Assembly (NCBI GenBank): GCA_964529005.1
Contig: CAZGUH010000003.1
Coordinates: 1-64,000 of the forward strand
Reading direction: 5' to 3'
Length of the DNA stretch: 64,000 nucleotides
Source: CAZGUH01 sp964529005
Lineage (GTDB): Bacteria > Actinomycetota > Acidimicrobiia > Acidimicrobiales > Ilumatobacteraceae
The notes beneath the pieces were generated by a model that had not been told where the DNA came from, searched no databases, and worked only from the letters and a program-made list of their open reading frames with translations. This document shows positions 21,371-30,444 of this stretch, piece after piece. Position 1 is the first letter of the stretch. Every line of letters begins with the position of its first letter. The translations under genes and the position numbers were made by a program.

Positions 21371-22590
21371 AGCACCCCCGCTTCGCGCGCCCGCGCGATG
21401 TTCTCCTCGTGCTGCTCGAGAGAGACCGCGAACGCGTGGCGGCCTTCCTCGTCGGCGAGCACGTAGTACAGCCACAGACACGGGTACTCCAGCGACAGAC
21501 CCGCGCAAACCGCGTTGTTGCGCTCCGGATTCGGTGACGGATGGAGCGCCGCTTGGATGCTGGCGCGGCCCGGGTTGGCGATCGGCGTCGGCGGCAACCC
21601 GACGTGCAGATAGGTGTTGTACGGCGTGTCGAGATCGCGCAGCTCGCTGAACGGCGTGTCCGGGTCCTGCCCGTAGAACAGCGTGGCGTCGATCTGCAGC
21701 GGCATGCCGAGGTACAGCCGGTTGTAGATGACGCGTGCGATCAACGGTCGATCCTCGGGCACCTTCGCTTCCTTCTCGATCATCGACGCGATGATCAAGA
21801 CCTCGTACGGCGTGTAGCCGTACGACGCGGAGATCGCTTCGAGGTCCTCCTGACGCGCGACGCGCTCCATCAGCGCGATCATCCGCTCGATCAGCTGGCC
21901 CTCGCTCTCGTTGCCCGCCACCTGATAGGTGTCGGGGAACAGCATCCCCTCCAACGAGGCGACCTCGGGCGGCTGGAACGGCGAGCGGATCGAGCCGTTC
22001 GACGACAGCGCGAGGAAGTCCGCGGCGGTCTGCAACGGCACGTCGCGGTCGACGCGTTGCGCCATCTGGTTCAGCGTGAACCCCTCTGGGAAGGTCACCG
22101 CGGTGTACGTCTGCTCGGGCGGCGTGCGCAACACGGCGAGCACGTTGCCCATGTGATCGCGAGGCCGCAGCTGGTAGTAGCCCGGCGTGATGTCGAGGCC
22201 GCCGTGGCGCTTGACGTACCACTCGAAGAGCCAGGCGCGCGACACCAGGCCGGCGTCCTCCAAACCGTGGGCGATCTCCCCCAGCGTCTCGCCCTCGGTG
22301 ATCGTGAAGTTGACCGTCGGGCCCGGGTCACCGGGCGGGTTCACGTGGCGCACGTACCACAGCCCGACGGCGCCAGCGACCAGCACGCCGACGATCGCGA
22401 GACATGCGAGCGTGTAGGCGAACCACTTGAACGGCCATCGACCGCGGCGCAGCGGCTCCACGGCTGCGGCGGGGCTCTCGTCGGGGTCGTCCCACGGATC
22501 GTGCACCCACCCGGGGCCGGGATCGCGGCGCCGGCGCGTCGAAGGCGCGTGTGCCACGCCGCCGCGCTCGAGGAGCGGGTCGTCGCTCAC
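21367..22590 (-). CDS. mltG: Endolytic peptidoglycan transglycosylase MltG (YceG-like)
   Basis: Cleaves nascent glycan strands next to the inner membrane and sets their length. 407 residues: a charged cytoplasmic tail (about 1-52), one membrane segment (53-78) and an extracytoplasmic YceG domain with an N-terminal LysM-like part. The catalytic glutamate lies in IIASMIEKEAKVPED near residue 270, followed by RPLIARVIYNRL and LPPTPIANPG. ruvX-mltG-aroE is common in Gram-positive genomes. GTG start overlapping the ruvX stop. Confidence 0.95.
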   Translation of the reverse strand: MSDDPLLERGGVAHAPSTRRRRDPGPGWVHDPWDDPDESPAAAVEPLRRGRWPFKWFAYTLACLAIVGVLVAGAVGLWYVRHVNPPGDPGPTVNFTITEGETLGEIAHGLEDAGLVSRAWLFEWYVKRHGGLDITPGYYQLRPRDHMGNVLAVLRTPPEQTYTAVTFPEGFTLNQMAQRVDRDVPLQTAADFLALSSNGSIRSPFQPPEVASLEGMLFPDTYQVAGNESEGQLIERMIALMERVARQEDLEAISASYGYTPYEVLIIASMIEKEAKVPEDRPLIARVIYNRLYLGMPLQIDATLFYGQDPDTPFSELRDLDTPYNTYLHVGLPPTPIANPGRASIQAALHPSPNPERNNAVCAGLSLEYPCLWLYYVLADEEGRHAFAVSLEQHEENIARAREAGVL

Positions 22591-23012
22591 GTCGCCCGCC
22601 CGGCGCGGCCGTCGAGGAACGTTTGCAGCATCACCGCCGCAGCGACCTTGTCGACGACCTGCCGGCGCGCTGTCGCCCGCATGTTCGCCGCCTTCAGCGC
22701 TCGATCGGCGCTGACGGTCGTGAACCGCTCGTCGAAGGTCTCCACGGGCACTTCGACCACCGTAGCGATCTGGTCCGCTTCGGCGATGGCAGCCTTCGCC
22801 GCCGGCCCGATCCCACCCCCGAGCGACAGCGGAAGCCCGACGACGACCAACTCGGCCTCCTCGTCGCGCACCAGCGCTGCGATGCGAGCGTGATCTGTGC
22901 GCCGGCTTCCGGAGCGCTGGACGACGGTCAACGGCGAGGCGATGGTGCCGGAGCGGTCGCTCACCGCCACCCCGATGCGCTTGCTCCCCAGATCGAGGCC
23001 GAGCGCGCGCAC
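22587..23012 (-). CDS. ruvX: Holliday-junction resolvase-like RNase RuvX/YqgF
   Basis: RNase H-fold nuclease implicated in 16S rRNA 5'-end processing and possibly recombination. 141 residues. LGLDLGSKRIGVAVSD carries the first catalytic aspartate; VVGLPLSLGG and FDERFTTVSAD carry the next acids; DKVAAAVMLQTFLD ends the domain. The GTG start is five bases after the alaS stop, and the alaS-ruvX-mltG order is common. Confidence 0.94.
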   Translation of the reverse strand: MRALGLDLGSKRIGVAVSDRSGTIASPLTVVQRSGSRRTDHARIAALVRDEEAELVVVGLPLSLGGGIGPAAKAAIAEADQIATVVEVPVETFDERFTTVSADRALKAANMRATARRQVVDKVAAAVMLQTFLDGRAGRAT

Positions 23013-23017
23013 GGGTT

Positions 23018-25630
23018 TCAGCCGCCTGCTGCGGCTCGGGCCACGCGCAACGCCTCGTCGAGGTTCTCGGGCTGCTTGCCGCCTGCGGTGGCGATGTCGC
23101 CCTTCCCGCCGCCCCCGCCGCCCACGGCCTTGGCTGCGTCGCGGATCAGGTCGGCCGCGGCGACCCCGGCGTCCGGCGTGACGGCGCCGACCAGCGAAAC
23201 GCCGCCCGTGTCGGCGACTCCGCCGAGCACGACGATGCGCACCGCCGGCTGCTGGCGCACCGAGATCGCCAGCTCGCGCAGGTCGCCAGGCGACAGACCG
23301 TCGACGCGTGCGACCACGACGCCGTCAGTTGCAGCCGCGGCCAGCTCGCTGGCGCGCCCGCTGGCCAGCTGCGAGCGCAACGCCTTGACCTCGGCCTGGA
23401 GCGCTTTGACCTCGTCGAGCTTGCGCTGGACGCCGTCGAGCACGTCGTCGGCGGTCGTTCCCACCATGCGAGCCGCCTGGGCGAGCGTCCGCTCGTCGCG
23501 CTGGAGGAGCGCCACCGCGTTCGTGCCCGTGACGGCTTCCAGGCGGCGGAGGTTGGAGCCGATCGACCCCTCGCTGACGATCTTGATGGCGCCGATGTCG
23601 CCGGTGGCGCGCACGTGCGTGCCACCGCACAGCTCGACGCTGCTGCCCGCCTCGAGCACGCGCACGATGTCGCCGTACTTGTCGCCGAAGAACGCGATCG
23701 CCCCCATCGCGGTGGCCTCATCCTTGGTGGTCTCGTACGCGCGCACCGGCGCGTTGGCGAGCGTCTCTCCGTTGGCGAGCTCCTCGATGCGCTGGATCTC
23801 GTCGTCGGTGAGCGGCGCATAGTGGCTGAAGTCGAAGCGCAGGCGATCGGCGGCGACGAGCGACCCAGCTTGCTTCACGTGGTCGCCCAGCACGGTGCGC
23901 AATGCCCAGTGCAGCACGTGCGTTCCGGTGTGGTTGCGGCGGATCGCGTCCCGGCGGGCGACGTCGATCGCCGCGGTCGCCGGCTGTCCGGCGTTGACCT
24001 CGCCGCTGCGCACGCGGGCGACATGGCGGCGCAGGCCGGGCAGGGCGAACGTGGTGTCGAGCACGTCGAGCACGCCCGTCGGCGTGGTGATCGTGCCCGT
24101 GTCGCCCACCTGGCCGCCGCTCTCGGCGTAGAACGGCGTGCGGTCGAGGAACACCTCGACGGCGCCGTCGGGCGCGTCTGGAGCCGCGGGCAGCACCGCG
24201 AGCACGCGAGCCTCGGCCTCGTTGTCGCTGTACCCGACGAACTCGGTCACGCCGAACTGCTCGACGAGATCGCGATAGGCGTCGATGCGCTCGTCGTCGA
24301 CGCCGCCGCCCTTGCGGGCTTCCTTCGCCCGGCGGCGCTGCTCGGCCATCTCGGCGGCGAAGCCGGCGGTGTCGACCCGCACGCCGCGCTCGGCGGCGAT
24401 CTCCTCGGTGAGCTCCAGTGGGAAGCCGTACGTGTCGTGGAGCGCGAAGGCGGTGGAGCCGGACAGCTGACCGCCGGCGCCGGCGAGCTCGTTGTCGAGA
24501 ATGGCGACGCCGGTCTTCAGCGTCTGGCGGAAGCGCTCCTCCTCCTTGGTCAACACGCCGACGATGAAGTCGCGGCTCTTGACGACCTCGGGATAGGCGT
24601 TGCCCATGACGTCGATCGCGGTCTCGACCAGCGACGGCATCACGAGCTTCTCGGTGCCCATCGAATATGCGTGGCGCACCGCGCGGCGGATGATGCGCCG
24701 CAGCACGTAGCCGCGCCCCTCGTTGCTGGGGAACACACCGTCGCTGACCAGCATCGTGCTGCTGCGGGCGTGCTCGGCGAGGACACGCAGGCTGAAGCTC
24801 GTGCGGTCGCTGTAGTCGCCGGGACGGTACGGCTTGCCGGTGATCGCGCCCGCCTGCTCGATGAGCGGCAGCAGGACGTCGGTCTCCCATACCGAATCGA
24901 CACCCTGCACCAGCGTGAGGATGCGCTCGAGGCCCGCCCCGGTGTCGATCGACGGCCGCGGCAGCGGGCTGCGCGAGCCGTCGGGAGCCTGGTCGTACTG
25001 CATGAACACCAGGTTCCAGAACTCCATGAACCGGTCGCCGTGGGGGTCGTTGACCGGGCCGCCGTCGGGACCGAACTCGGGCCCGCGGTCGATGTGGATC
25101 TCGGAGCAGGGGCCGCACGGGCCGGTGTCGCCCGCCTGCCAGAAGTTGTCCTTGTCACCAAGGCGCTGGATGCGCTCCATCGGCACCCCGACCTGGTCGT
25201 GCCAGATCGCCTCGGCCTCGTCGTCGCTCTCGTGCACGGTGATCCACAACCGGTCGCCGTCGAAGCCGAACACCTCGGTGACCAGCTCCCAGCTCCAGGG
25301 GATCGCGTCGGACTTGAAGTAGTCGCCGAAGCTGAAGTTGCCGAGCATCTCGAAGAACACGAGGTGCCGCTTGGTGCGCCCGACGTCGTCGAGGTCGTTG
25401 TGCTTGCCGCCCGCCCGGGTGCACTTCTGCACGCTGACCGCACGGCTGAACGGCGCCACCTCGTCGCCGACGAAGTACGGCTTGAACGGCACCATGCCCG
25501 CCACCGTGAACAGCAGCGTGGGGTCGTGCGGGATCAGACTCGCCGACGGCACCCGGGTGTGGCCACGCTCCACGAAGAAGTCCGTGAAGGCATCGCGAAG
25601 AGCATCGGCGGAGCGTGGTTGCGTTGCCAT
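23018..25630 (-). CDS. alaS: Alanyl-tRNA synthetase
   Basis: Charges tRNA-Ala and edits mischarged Ser/Gly. 870 residues. The class II catalytic core (about 1-360) contains GGKHNDLDDVGRTKRH and FFEMLGNFSFGDYFK. The editing domain has the zinc ligands NHTGTHVLH and CGGTHVRATGDIG. A coiled-coil and DHHA1 C-terminal domain ending in GGGGGKGDIATAGGK follow, typical of dimerising AlaRS. Start ATG (MATQPRSADA). Confidence 0.98.
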   Translation of the reverse strand: MATQPRSADALRDAFTDFFVERGHTRVPSASLIPHDPTLLFTVAGMVPFKPYFVGDEVAPFSRAVSVQKCTRAGGKHNDLDDVGRTKRHLVFFEMLGNFSFGDYFKSDAIPWSWELVTEVFGFDGDRLWITVHESDDEAEAIWHDQVGVPMERIQRLGDKDNFWQAGDTGPCGPCSEIHIDRGPEFGPDGGPVNDPHGDRFMEFWNLVFMQYDQAPDGSRSPLPRPSIDTGAGLERILTLVQGVDSVWETDVLLPLIEQAGAITGKPYRPGDYSDRTSFSLRVLAEHARSSTMLVSDGVFPSNEGRGYVLRRIIRRAVRHAYSMGTEKLVMPSLVETAIDVMGNAYPEVVKSRDFIVGVLTKEEERFRQTLKTGVAILDNELAGAGGQLSGSTAFALHDTYGFPLELTEEIAAERGVRVDTAGFAAEMAEQRRRAKEARKGGGVDDERIDAYRDLVEQFGVTEFVGYSDNEAEARVLAVLPAAPDAPDGAVEVFLDRTPFYAESGGQVGDTGTITTPTGVLDVLDTTFALPGLRRHVARVRSGEVNAGQPATAAIDVARRDAIRRNHTGTHVLHWALRTVLGDHVKQAGSLVAADRLRFDFSHYAPLTDDEIQRIEELANGETLANAPVRAYETTKDEATAMGAIAFFGDKYGDIVRVLEAGSSVELCGGTHVRATGDIGAIKIVSEGSIGSNLRRLEAVTGTNAVALLQRDERTLAQAARMVGTTADDVLDGVQRKLDEVKALQAEVKALRSQLASGRASELAAAATDGVVVARVDGLSPGDLRELAISVRQQPAVRIVVLGGVADTGGVSLVGAVTPDAGVAAADLIRDAAKAVGGGGGGKGDIATAGGKQPENLDEALRVARAAAGG

Positions 25631-25701
25631 GAACCAGCAACGATATCCGTGCTCCGCGCCTTCGCCGCTGGCCGTGCGGCCCGAGCGCCTGCGTGCCGGG
25701 C

Positions 25702-26541
25702 TCAGGCGACGATCGAGGCGCCTTGGCGGTCGATGCTCAGAATCTTGGTGTGGGCGCCGTCGGTCGGCAGCGTCGCGGCGAGCTCCTCCGCGTCGGCGGC
25801 GGCGCACAGCGCGGCGACCGTCGGACCCGAGCCGCTCAGCCACCCACACCAGGCGCCGTGGTCGAGCGCCGCGGCCAGCGCGGCGCGGCTCGGTTCGGCG
25901 CCGGCCAACCGGATCTCCTGGTGCAGCCGATCCTCGGTCGCCGATCGAAGGGCTCCGATGTCGCCGGCGGCGAGAGCGGCGACGAGCAGGGCGACGCGCC
26001 CGACGTTGAACACGACGTCGTCGAACGCGACCGGGAGGCCGAGCTTGCCGCGGGACTCGTTGGTGCTGGTGGTGAACGACGGCACCCAGACGACGACCGC
26101 CGGGTCGAGCAGGGTCGGCACCTGCACCGCGTGGCCGTCGGCCGTGGCCACGACGCCGCCGATGAGCGACGCGGCGACGTTGTCCGCGTGCCCCTCGAGC
26201 TCGCCGGCGAGGCGCAGGATCTCGGGCCGGGCGGCGATCAGGTCGCCGACGTCGGCGCCGCGGCGCTGGGCGTGCGCGGCCACGATGCCGCCGACGCGCA
26301 CCGCGCCGCTGAATCCCAGGCCGCGCCCCGCCGGAATCGGGCAGCGGACCCACAGCCGCCCCTCCCCGCCGGCACGTTGGAAGGCGACGACGGCCGGGTG
26401 GTGATCGTCGGGCCGCTGAGCGCCGTCGAGGCCGCTCGGCGGATCGCCCACGCCGACCTCGGCGTAGAGCGTGAGCGCCATGCCGAGCGTGTCGAAGCCG
26501 GGTCCGAGGTTGGCCGACGAGGCAGGGATGCGGACATGCAC
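25702..26541 (-). CDS. thrB: Homoserine kinase
   Basis: GHMP kinase that makes O-phosphohomoserine for threonine synthesis. 279 residues, slightly shorter than the usual 300. VRIPASSANLGPGFDTLG at the N-terminus and the ATP loop PIPAGRGLGFSGA are typical; GHADNVAASLIGG and WLSGSGPTVAALC follow. The GTG start was chosen because it directly precedes the conserved beta strand and lies five bases after the trpD stop. Threonine synthase is not in the window. Confidence 0.93.
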   Translation of the reverse strand: MHVRIPASSANLGPGFDTLGMALTLYAEVGVGDPPSGLDGAQRPDDHHPAVVAFQRAGGEGRLWVRCPIPAGRGLGFSGAVRVGGIVAAHAQRRGADVGDLIAARPEILRLAGELEGHADNVAASLIGGVVATADGHAVQVPTLLDPAVVVWVPSFTTSTNESRGKLGLPVAFDDVVFNVGRVALLVAALAAGDIGALRSATEDRLHQEIRLAGAEPSRAALAAALDHGAWCGWLSGSGPTVAALCAAADAEELAATLPTDGAHTKILSIDRQGASIVA

Positions 26542-26546
26542 GGCGA

Positions 26547-27608
26547 TCAGGACGCTGCCTCGGCCGCGGCCGCAGTGGACTCGGCGACGAGACGGTCGAG
26601 CGTCTCGGCCGCCTTGCCGCTGTCGATCGAGCTCGCCGCCAGCGTCAGACCCTCCTCCATCGACGCCGCAGCGCCCGCCACCACGAGGCCTGCGGCGGCG
26701 TTGAGCACGACGATGTCCCGGTGCGGACCGTGCTCGCCACCGAGCACCCGGCGCACGACGACGGCGTTCGCGGCTGCGTCGCCTCCGGTGAGCTCCTCGG
26801 GCAGGGCCGGCGCGAGGCCGAGCCGCACCGGGTCGACCGTGGCCGTGCGGACCGCGCCGTCGTCGAGGATCAGGACGCTGGAGGGGCCGGTGGTGCTCAG
26901 CTCGTCGAGCCCGTTGCCGTGCACGACCCATGCGTGCGTGGCTCCGTGGATGCGCAGCGAGGCCAGCATTCGCTCGGCGAACGCCGGGTTGGCGACGCCG
27001 ATGACGTGGCGGCGGACGCGCGCGGGATTGGCCATCGGACCGAGGAGGTTGAACACGGTCGGGATGCCGATCTCGCGCCGCGACGGCGCGGCGAACCGGA
27101 ACGCTGGGTGGTAGCGCTGGGCGAAACAGAAGCCGATGCCGGCTCCCTCGACGCAGCGGGCCACACCGGTTGGGTCGAGTTCGATCGCGACACCCAGGGC
27201 TTCGAGCACGTCCGCCGCTCCGGACGCCGACGATGCGCCGCGGGCGCCGTGCTTGCACACCGGCACCCCCGCGCCGGCGACCACCAGCGCGGCCATGGTC
27301 GAGACGTTGATGCTGTGGCTGCGATCGCCGCCGGTGCCGACGATGTCGACGGCGCGGTCGCGCACGCTGTCGGGCAGCGGCACGAGCGTCGCCGCGGCGA
27401 GCACGGCGTCGAGCAGGCCGGAGATCTCCTCGGCGGTCTCGCCCTTGGCCCGCAGCGCCACGACGAACCCGATCAGCTGGGCGGGTGTGGCGTCACCGGC
27501 CAGGATCGTGGTCATCGCCGCCCGCGACTGCGCGGCCGAGAGATCACGGCCCTCGATCAGTTCGGTCAGCAGCGCGGGCCAGCCACCGAAGGCGTCGAGT
27601 GAGGACAT
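26547..27608 (-). CDS. trpD: Anthranilate phosphoribosyltransferase
   Basis: Transfers phosphoribose from PRPP to anthranilate. 353 residues. GTGGDRSHSINVST is the PRPP-binding glycine-rich loop, KHGARGASSASGAADVLEALG the anthranilate-tunnel segment, and FNLLGPMANPARV is also conserved. trpE is over 30 kb away at 58.2 kb, so the tryptophan genes are dispersed. Start ATG; TGA five bases before thrB. Confidence 0.96.
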   Translation of the reverse strand: MSSLDAFGGWPALLTELIEGRDLSAAQSRAAMTTILAGDATPAQLIGFVVALRAKGETAEEISGLLDAVLAAATLVPLPDSVRDRAVDIVGTGGDRSHSINVSTMAALVVAGAGVPVCKHGARGASSASGAADVLEALGVAIELDPTGVARCVEGAGIGFCFAQRYHPAFRFAAPSRREIGIPTVFNLLGPMANPARVRRHVIGVANPAFAERMLASLRIHGATHAWVVHGNGLDELSTTGPSSVLILDDGAVRTATVDPVRLGLAPALPEELTGGDAAANAVVVRRVLGGEHGPHRDIVVLNAAAGLVVAGAAASMEEGLTLAASSIDSGKAAETLDRLVAESTAAAAEAAS

Positions 27609-27641
27609 CGCGGGGAGGTTAGAGCGCGAGGGCAGGTCGCG

Positions 27642-27881
27642 TCAGGCTGAGCGCCGACGCTGCCGGATGATCCTCCGGCGTTCCCGTTCGGTGGCCCCGC
27701 CCCACACTCCCTGCTTCTCTCGCACGCTGAGGGCGTGCTCCAAGCACGCGACCCGCACGCTGCATCCGGCGCACACCGCCTTGGCGTCGAGCGCGTCATC
27801 ATCCTCTTCTGGATAGAACATGCTCGGCTCGAGGCCCCGGCACGCTCCAAGATCCCGCCATACGATCTCTTTGGCCGACAC
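27642..27881 (-). CDS. WhiB-family iron-sulfur transcriptional regulator
   Basis: A 79-residue Wbl protein, found only in actinobacteria and their phages. The four [4Fe-4S] cysteines are in ACRG, CAGC and VACLEHAL; GVWGGATERERR is the beta-turn that contacts the sigma-A subunit, followed by a basic DNA-binding tail RRRIIRQRRR. Which Wbl class (WhiB1, WhmA, etc.) I cannot say from sequence alone. GTG start with GGGAG seven bases upstream. Transcribed alone or with the genes downstream. Confidence 0.96.
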   Translation of the reverse strand: MSAKEIVWRDLGACRGLEPSMFYPEEDDDALDAKAVCAGCSVRVACLEHALSVREKQGVWGGATERERRRIIRQRRRSA

Positions 27882-27956
27882 AGCTGTGCTCCCTGATCGT
27901 CTGTACCGCCCTCATCTGCCCGGGAGGGCTCGACGCGCAGACTAGGTCCGCCTCAC

Positions 27957-27973
27957 GCCCCTTGGAAAGGGGC
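27957..27973 (-). terminator. Hairpin downstream of the DUF3501 gene
   Basis: Perfect GCCCCTT / AAGGGGC stem (seven base pairs, three-base loop) 24 bases after the DUF3501 stop on the minus strand. No T-run follows, so terminator function is a guess; it could also belong to the whiB leader region. Confidence 0.4.
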
Positions 27974-27996
27974 AAACCATGAAATCCACAGGTCCG

Positions 27997-28596
27997 CTAT
28001 GCGCGCAGATCGGCCAGCAACTCGGCGGTCGTCTCGGGCCCGAGAGGCGTCGCATGCTGGTAGTTCTCGTGATCGAGGATCAGCTCGACCGGCCCCGCGT
28101 CGAAGGCCTCGATCTCGGCGGGCGACAGCTCGAAGCGCACGTAGTGCACTGCCGAGGTGGTGTGCTCACGCGTCAGCCGGGCGGCGTGCTGCTCGTCGGT
28201 GATCGCCCGTACGGTGATTGCGTCCGACCCCTGCCCGAGACGGAACGCGACGCTCCGTTCGATGCCGACCAACATGGGCAGCCAGGCGCGCATGTCGGCA
28301 TCCGACGTGAGCTCGAGGAACATCGTCGCGCACAGTTGGCCAGGCTCGGGGATCAACGGGTTGTAGGCGTCGAGCTCGACCTGGATGCCGGCGTCGTCGG
28401 AGATCCGCTCGGCGCGGGCCATCTCCTGGATCTGGAAGCGGATCGTGTCGCGGTTCTCGAACACCAGCGTGATGAACGGGCCGACGGTGACGCGGCGTCG
28501 CCGCTTAAGGTCGATGACGTGCGAGCGGAACGCGGCACGCTCGCGCTCGTAGGCGCGGGTGTCGGCGATGTCGTCGAGGCCCAGCTTGCGCGTCAT
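27997..28596 (-). CDS. DUF3501 family protein
   Basis: A 199-residue soluble protein matching the DUF3501 family by its N-terminal LDDIADTRAYERERAAFRSHVI and the central RFQIQEMARAERI. Biochemical function is unknown. The family is repeatedly encoded beside a rubrerythrin and an HdrD-like FeS oxidoreductase, exactly as here, and a role in a peroxide or iron-stress electron chain is usual speculation. ATG start, five bases after the oxidoreductase stop, so the pair is almost certainly co-transcribed. Confidence 0.88.
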   Translation of the reverse strand: MTRKLGLDDIADTRAYERERAAFRSHVIDLKRRRRVTVGPFITLVFENRDTIRFQIQEMARAERISDDAGIQVELDAYNPLIPEPGQLCATMFLELTSDADMRAWLPMLVGIERSVAFRLGQGSDAITVRAITDEQHAARLTREHTTSAVHYVRFELSPAEIEAFDAGPVELILDHENYQHATPLGPETTAELLADLRA

Positions 28597-28601
28597 GGGG
28601 G

Positions 28602-29906
28602 TCACTCGGGTGGGATTCCGTAGGCCCGCGCCACCATCTGGATCGGGTGGACCGGCGTCGTGCCCGTGCGCTCGGTGATCGCCGTGTTGGCGAGATGGCA
28701 GTCGCCGGCCACCAGGTCGCCGCCGGCGCGCCGGATCTCGTCGCCCAGCTTCTGGCCGATCGCCACGGAGATCTCGGCGTTCTCGGCGCGCAGGCCCCAC
28801 ATCCCGTCGATGCCGCTGCACTGCTGCACGAGCTTCACCTTGGCGCCGGTGAGCTTCATCAGGTCGCGGCTCTTGAGGCCGATGTTCTGCGCCCGGAGGT
28901 GGCACGGCGTGTGGTACGTCACCTGCTCGGGCACGTCGCCCGTGAAGTCGATGTCGAGGCGCGTGCCCTCGCCCTTGTGCACCTTCATCAAGTATTCGGC
29001 GGCGTCGTAGGTGTTCCCCGCCACCAGGTCGGCGTCGGCCCCACCGACGTAGTCGACGTAGTCCTTCTTCAGCACGTAACCGCACGTCGGCTGCGGGACG
29101 ACGACGTCACGCCCGGCGCGCACCTCGCGCGCCAACGCGGCGACGTTCTTCTTCGCCGCCTTGGTGAAGCGCTCCACGTCGCCGCTGTGTAGGAACGGCG
29201 CGCCGCAGCAGCCGACGCCGTCGGGCAGCGAGCACTCGATGCCGTTCCGTTCGTAGACCTTGACGAGATCGTGGCCGATCGCCGGCGCCTGGTACTCGAC
29301 CAGGCATGTGGGGAACACCGAGACGGCGCCCTGGCGGCGGGTGATGCGAACCTTCGGACGCTTCGCGAACCACGTCGTGAAACGCTGGCGGGCGTAGGGC
29401 GGAAGCAGCCGAACGGCCGACACCCCGGCCGCCTTCTCCACGATCTTTCGCACCAACGAGCCGGGCTTGGCGGCCACGACCTTGTTGGCCACCGGCGCCG
29501 CCGCGCTCGCGGCCGTGCCGAGCAGGTCGGTGCGACCCATCACGTTCGTCGTGATCCGGTCCCGCACGGACACCTGCCCGGTGGCGTGGCGCATCGCATC
29601 GGCGCGCAGCATCAAGCGCGGGAAGTCGATCGCCCACTCGTGCTGCCCCGGGACGTAGGGGCAGTTGATGTAGCAGAGCTTGCACTGGAAGCACTCGTCG
29701 ACCACCTGGTCTTGCTCGGCGGGCGTCAGCCGCCCCGCGTGCTGGTCCTCGTGCTGGTCGACGTACGAGAACAGGGTCGGGAACGAGGTGCAGAACTTGA
29801 AGCACAGCCGGCAGCCGTGGCACAGGTCGAAGACCCGCGTCATCTCGTCGCGGACGTCCTTCTCGTCGAGGTACCGCGCGTGCTTGGGGTCGTAGGTGAT
29901 CGTCAT
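28602..29906 (-). CDS. HdrD/GlpC-like iron-sulfur oxidoreductase
   Basis: 434 residues. Two ferredoxin-like [4Fe-4S] motifs, CHGCRLCFKFC near residue 29 and CFQCKLCYINC near 72, are followed by two cysteine-rich CCG domains (GVGCCGAPF and TPCHLRAQNIG...CSGIDG). This is the layout of HdrD, GlpC and related subunits that pass electrons between a quinone or thiol system and a partner. Beside rubrerythrin and DUF3501 it may deliver electrons to peroxide reduction; that is inference from context. No membrane segment is obvious. ATG start. Confidence 0.88.
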   Translation of the reverse strand: MTITYDPKHARYLDEKDVRDEMTRVFDLCHGCRLCFKFCTSFPTLFSYVDQHEDQHAGRLTPAEQDQVVDECFQCKLCYINCPYVPGQHEWAIDFPRLMLRADAMRHATGQVSVRDRITTNVMGRTDLLGTAASAAAPVANKVVAAKPGSLVRKIVEKAAGVSAVRLLPPYARQRFTTWFAKRPKVRITRRQGAVSVFPTCLVEYQAPAIGHDLVKVYERNGIECSLPDGVGCCGAPFLHSGDVERFTKAAKKNVAALAREVRAGRDVVVPQPTCGYVLKKDYVDYVGGADADLVAGNTYDAAEYLMKVHKGEGTRLDIDFTGDVPEQVTYHTPCHLRAQNIGLKSRDLMKLTGAKVKLVQQCSGIDGMWGLRAENAEISVAIGQKLGDEIRRAGGDLVAGDCHLANTAITERTGTTPVHPIQMVARAYGIPPE

Positions 29907-29934
29907 CGGGTGTGGTCCTCCGCCGCCGTCACCG

Positions 29935-29966
29935 GCGGGAGGGCGCGCACGAGCACGCCCTCCCGC
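29935..29966 (-). promoter_or_regulatory. Strong hairpin between rubrerythrin and FeS oxidoreductase
   Basis: GCGGGAGGGCG (29935-29945) is perfectly inverted at 29956-29966: an 11-base-pair stem with a ten-base loop, inside the 82-base gap of an otherwise tight operon. No T-run follows on the minus strand. It may be a partial terminator, or protect the 3' end of the rubrerythrin message so that it is more abundant than the distal genes. Confidence 0.5.
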
Positions 29967-29988
29967 GCGGGTCGGTCTGTGATCAGCC

Positions 29989-30411
29989 TCAGGCGATCGA
30001 CTCGAGGCCCTGGGCGAAGCGGCCGGCGTGGCTCTTCTCCGCGCGGGCGAGGGTCTCGAACCACTCGGCGATCTCGTCGAAGCCCTCCTCACGGGCCGTC
30101 TTGGCGAAGCCCGGGTACATCTGCGTGTACTCGTAGGTCTCGCCCGCGATCGCGGCCTTGAAGTTCTCGTCGGTGTCGCCGATCGGCTCGCCGGTGGCCG
30201 GATCCCCCACCGCAGCCAGGTACTCGAGGTGGCCGTGGGCGTGGCCGGTCTCACCCTCGGCGACGCTGCGGAACAGCGCCGCTGCGTCGGGGTAGCCCTC
30301 GACGTCCGCCTTCTGGGCGAACCAGAGGTAGCGCCGGTTCGCCTGGCTCTCGCCTGCGAACGCTTCCTTGAGGTTCTCGTGGGTCTTGCTCTCGCTTGTC
30401 AACTGCGCCAT
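29989..30411 (-). CDS. Rubrerythrin (diiron domain only)
   Basis: A 140-residue ferritin-like diiron protein that reduces hydrogen peroxide. Two halves of the four-helix bundle are seen: EAFAGESQANRRY and EGETGHAHGH in the first, ETYEYTQMYPGFAKTAREEG and RAEKSHAGRF in the second; these give the expected Glu and His iron ligands. There is no cysteine at all, so the usual C-terminal rubredoxin domain is absent and electrons must come from a separate carrier, perhaps the neighbouring FeS protein. ATG start. Between fur and the FeS oxidoreductase. Confidence 0.93.
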   Translation of the reverse strand: MAQLTSESKTHENLKEAFAGESQANRRYLWFAQKADVEGYPDAAALFRSVAEGETGHAHGHLEYLAAVGDPATGEPIGDTDENFKAAIAGETYEYTQMYPGFAKTAREEGFDEIAEWFETLARAEKSHAGRFAQGLESIA

Positions 30412-30444
30412 TGCATTTCCTCCGCTTCGTGTCGAGCAGGGTTT

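Noticed and set aside
27882..27956. whiB promoter search
   Set aside because: A TACAGA near the gene could be a -10, but no -35 at a proper distance was found.
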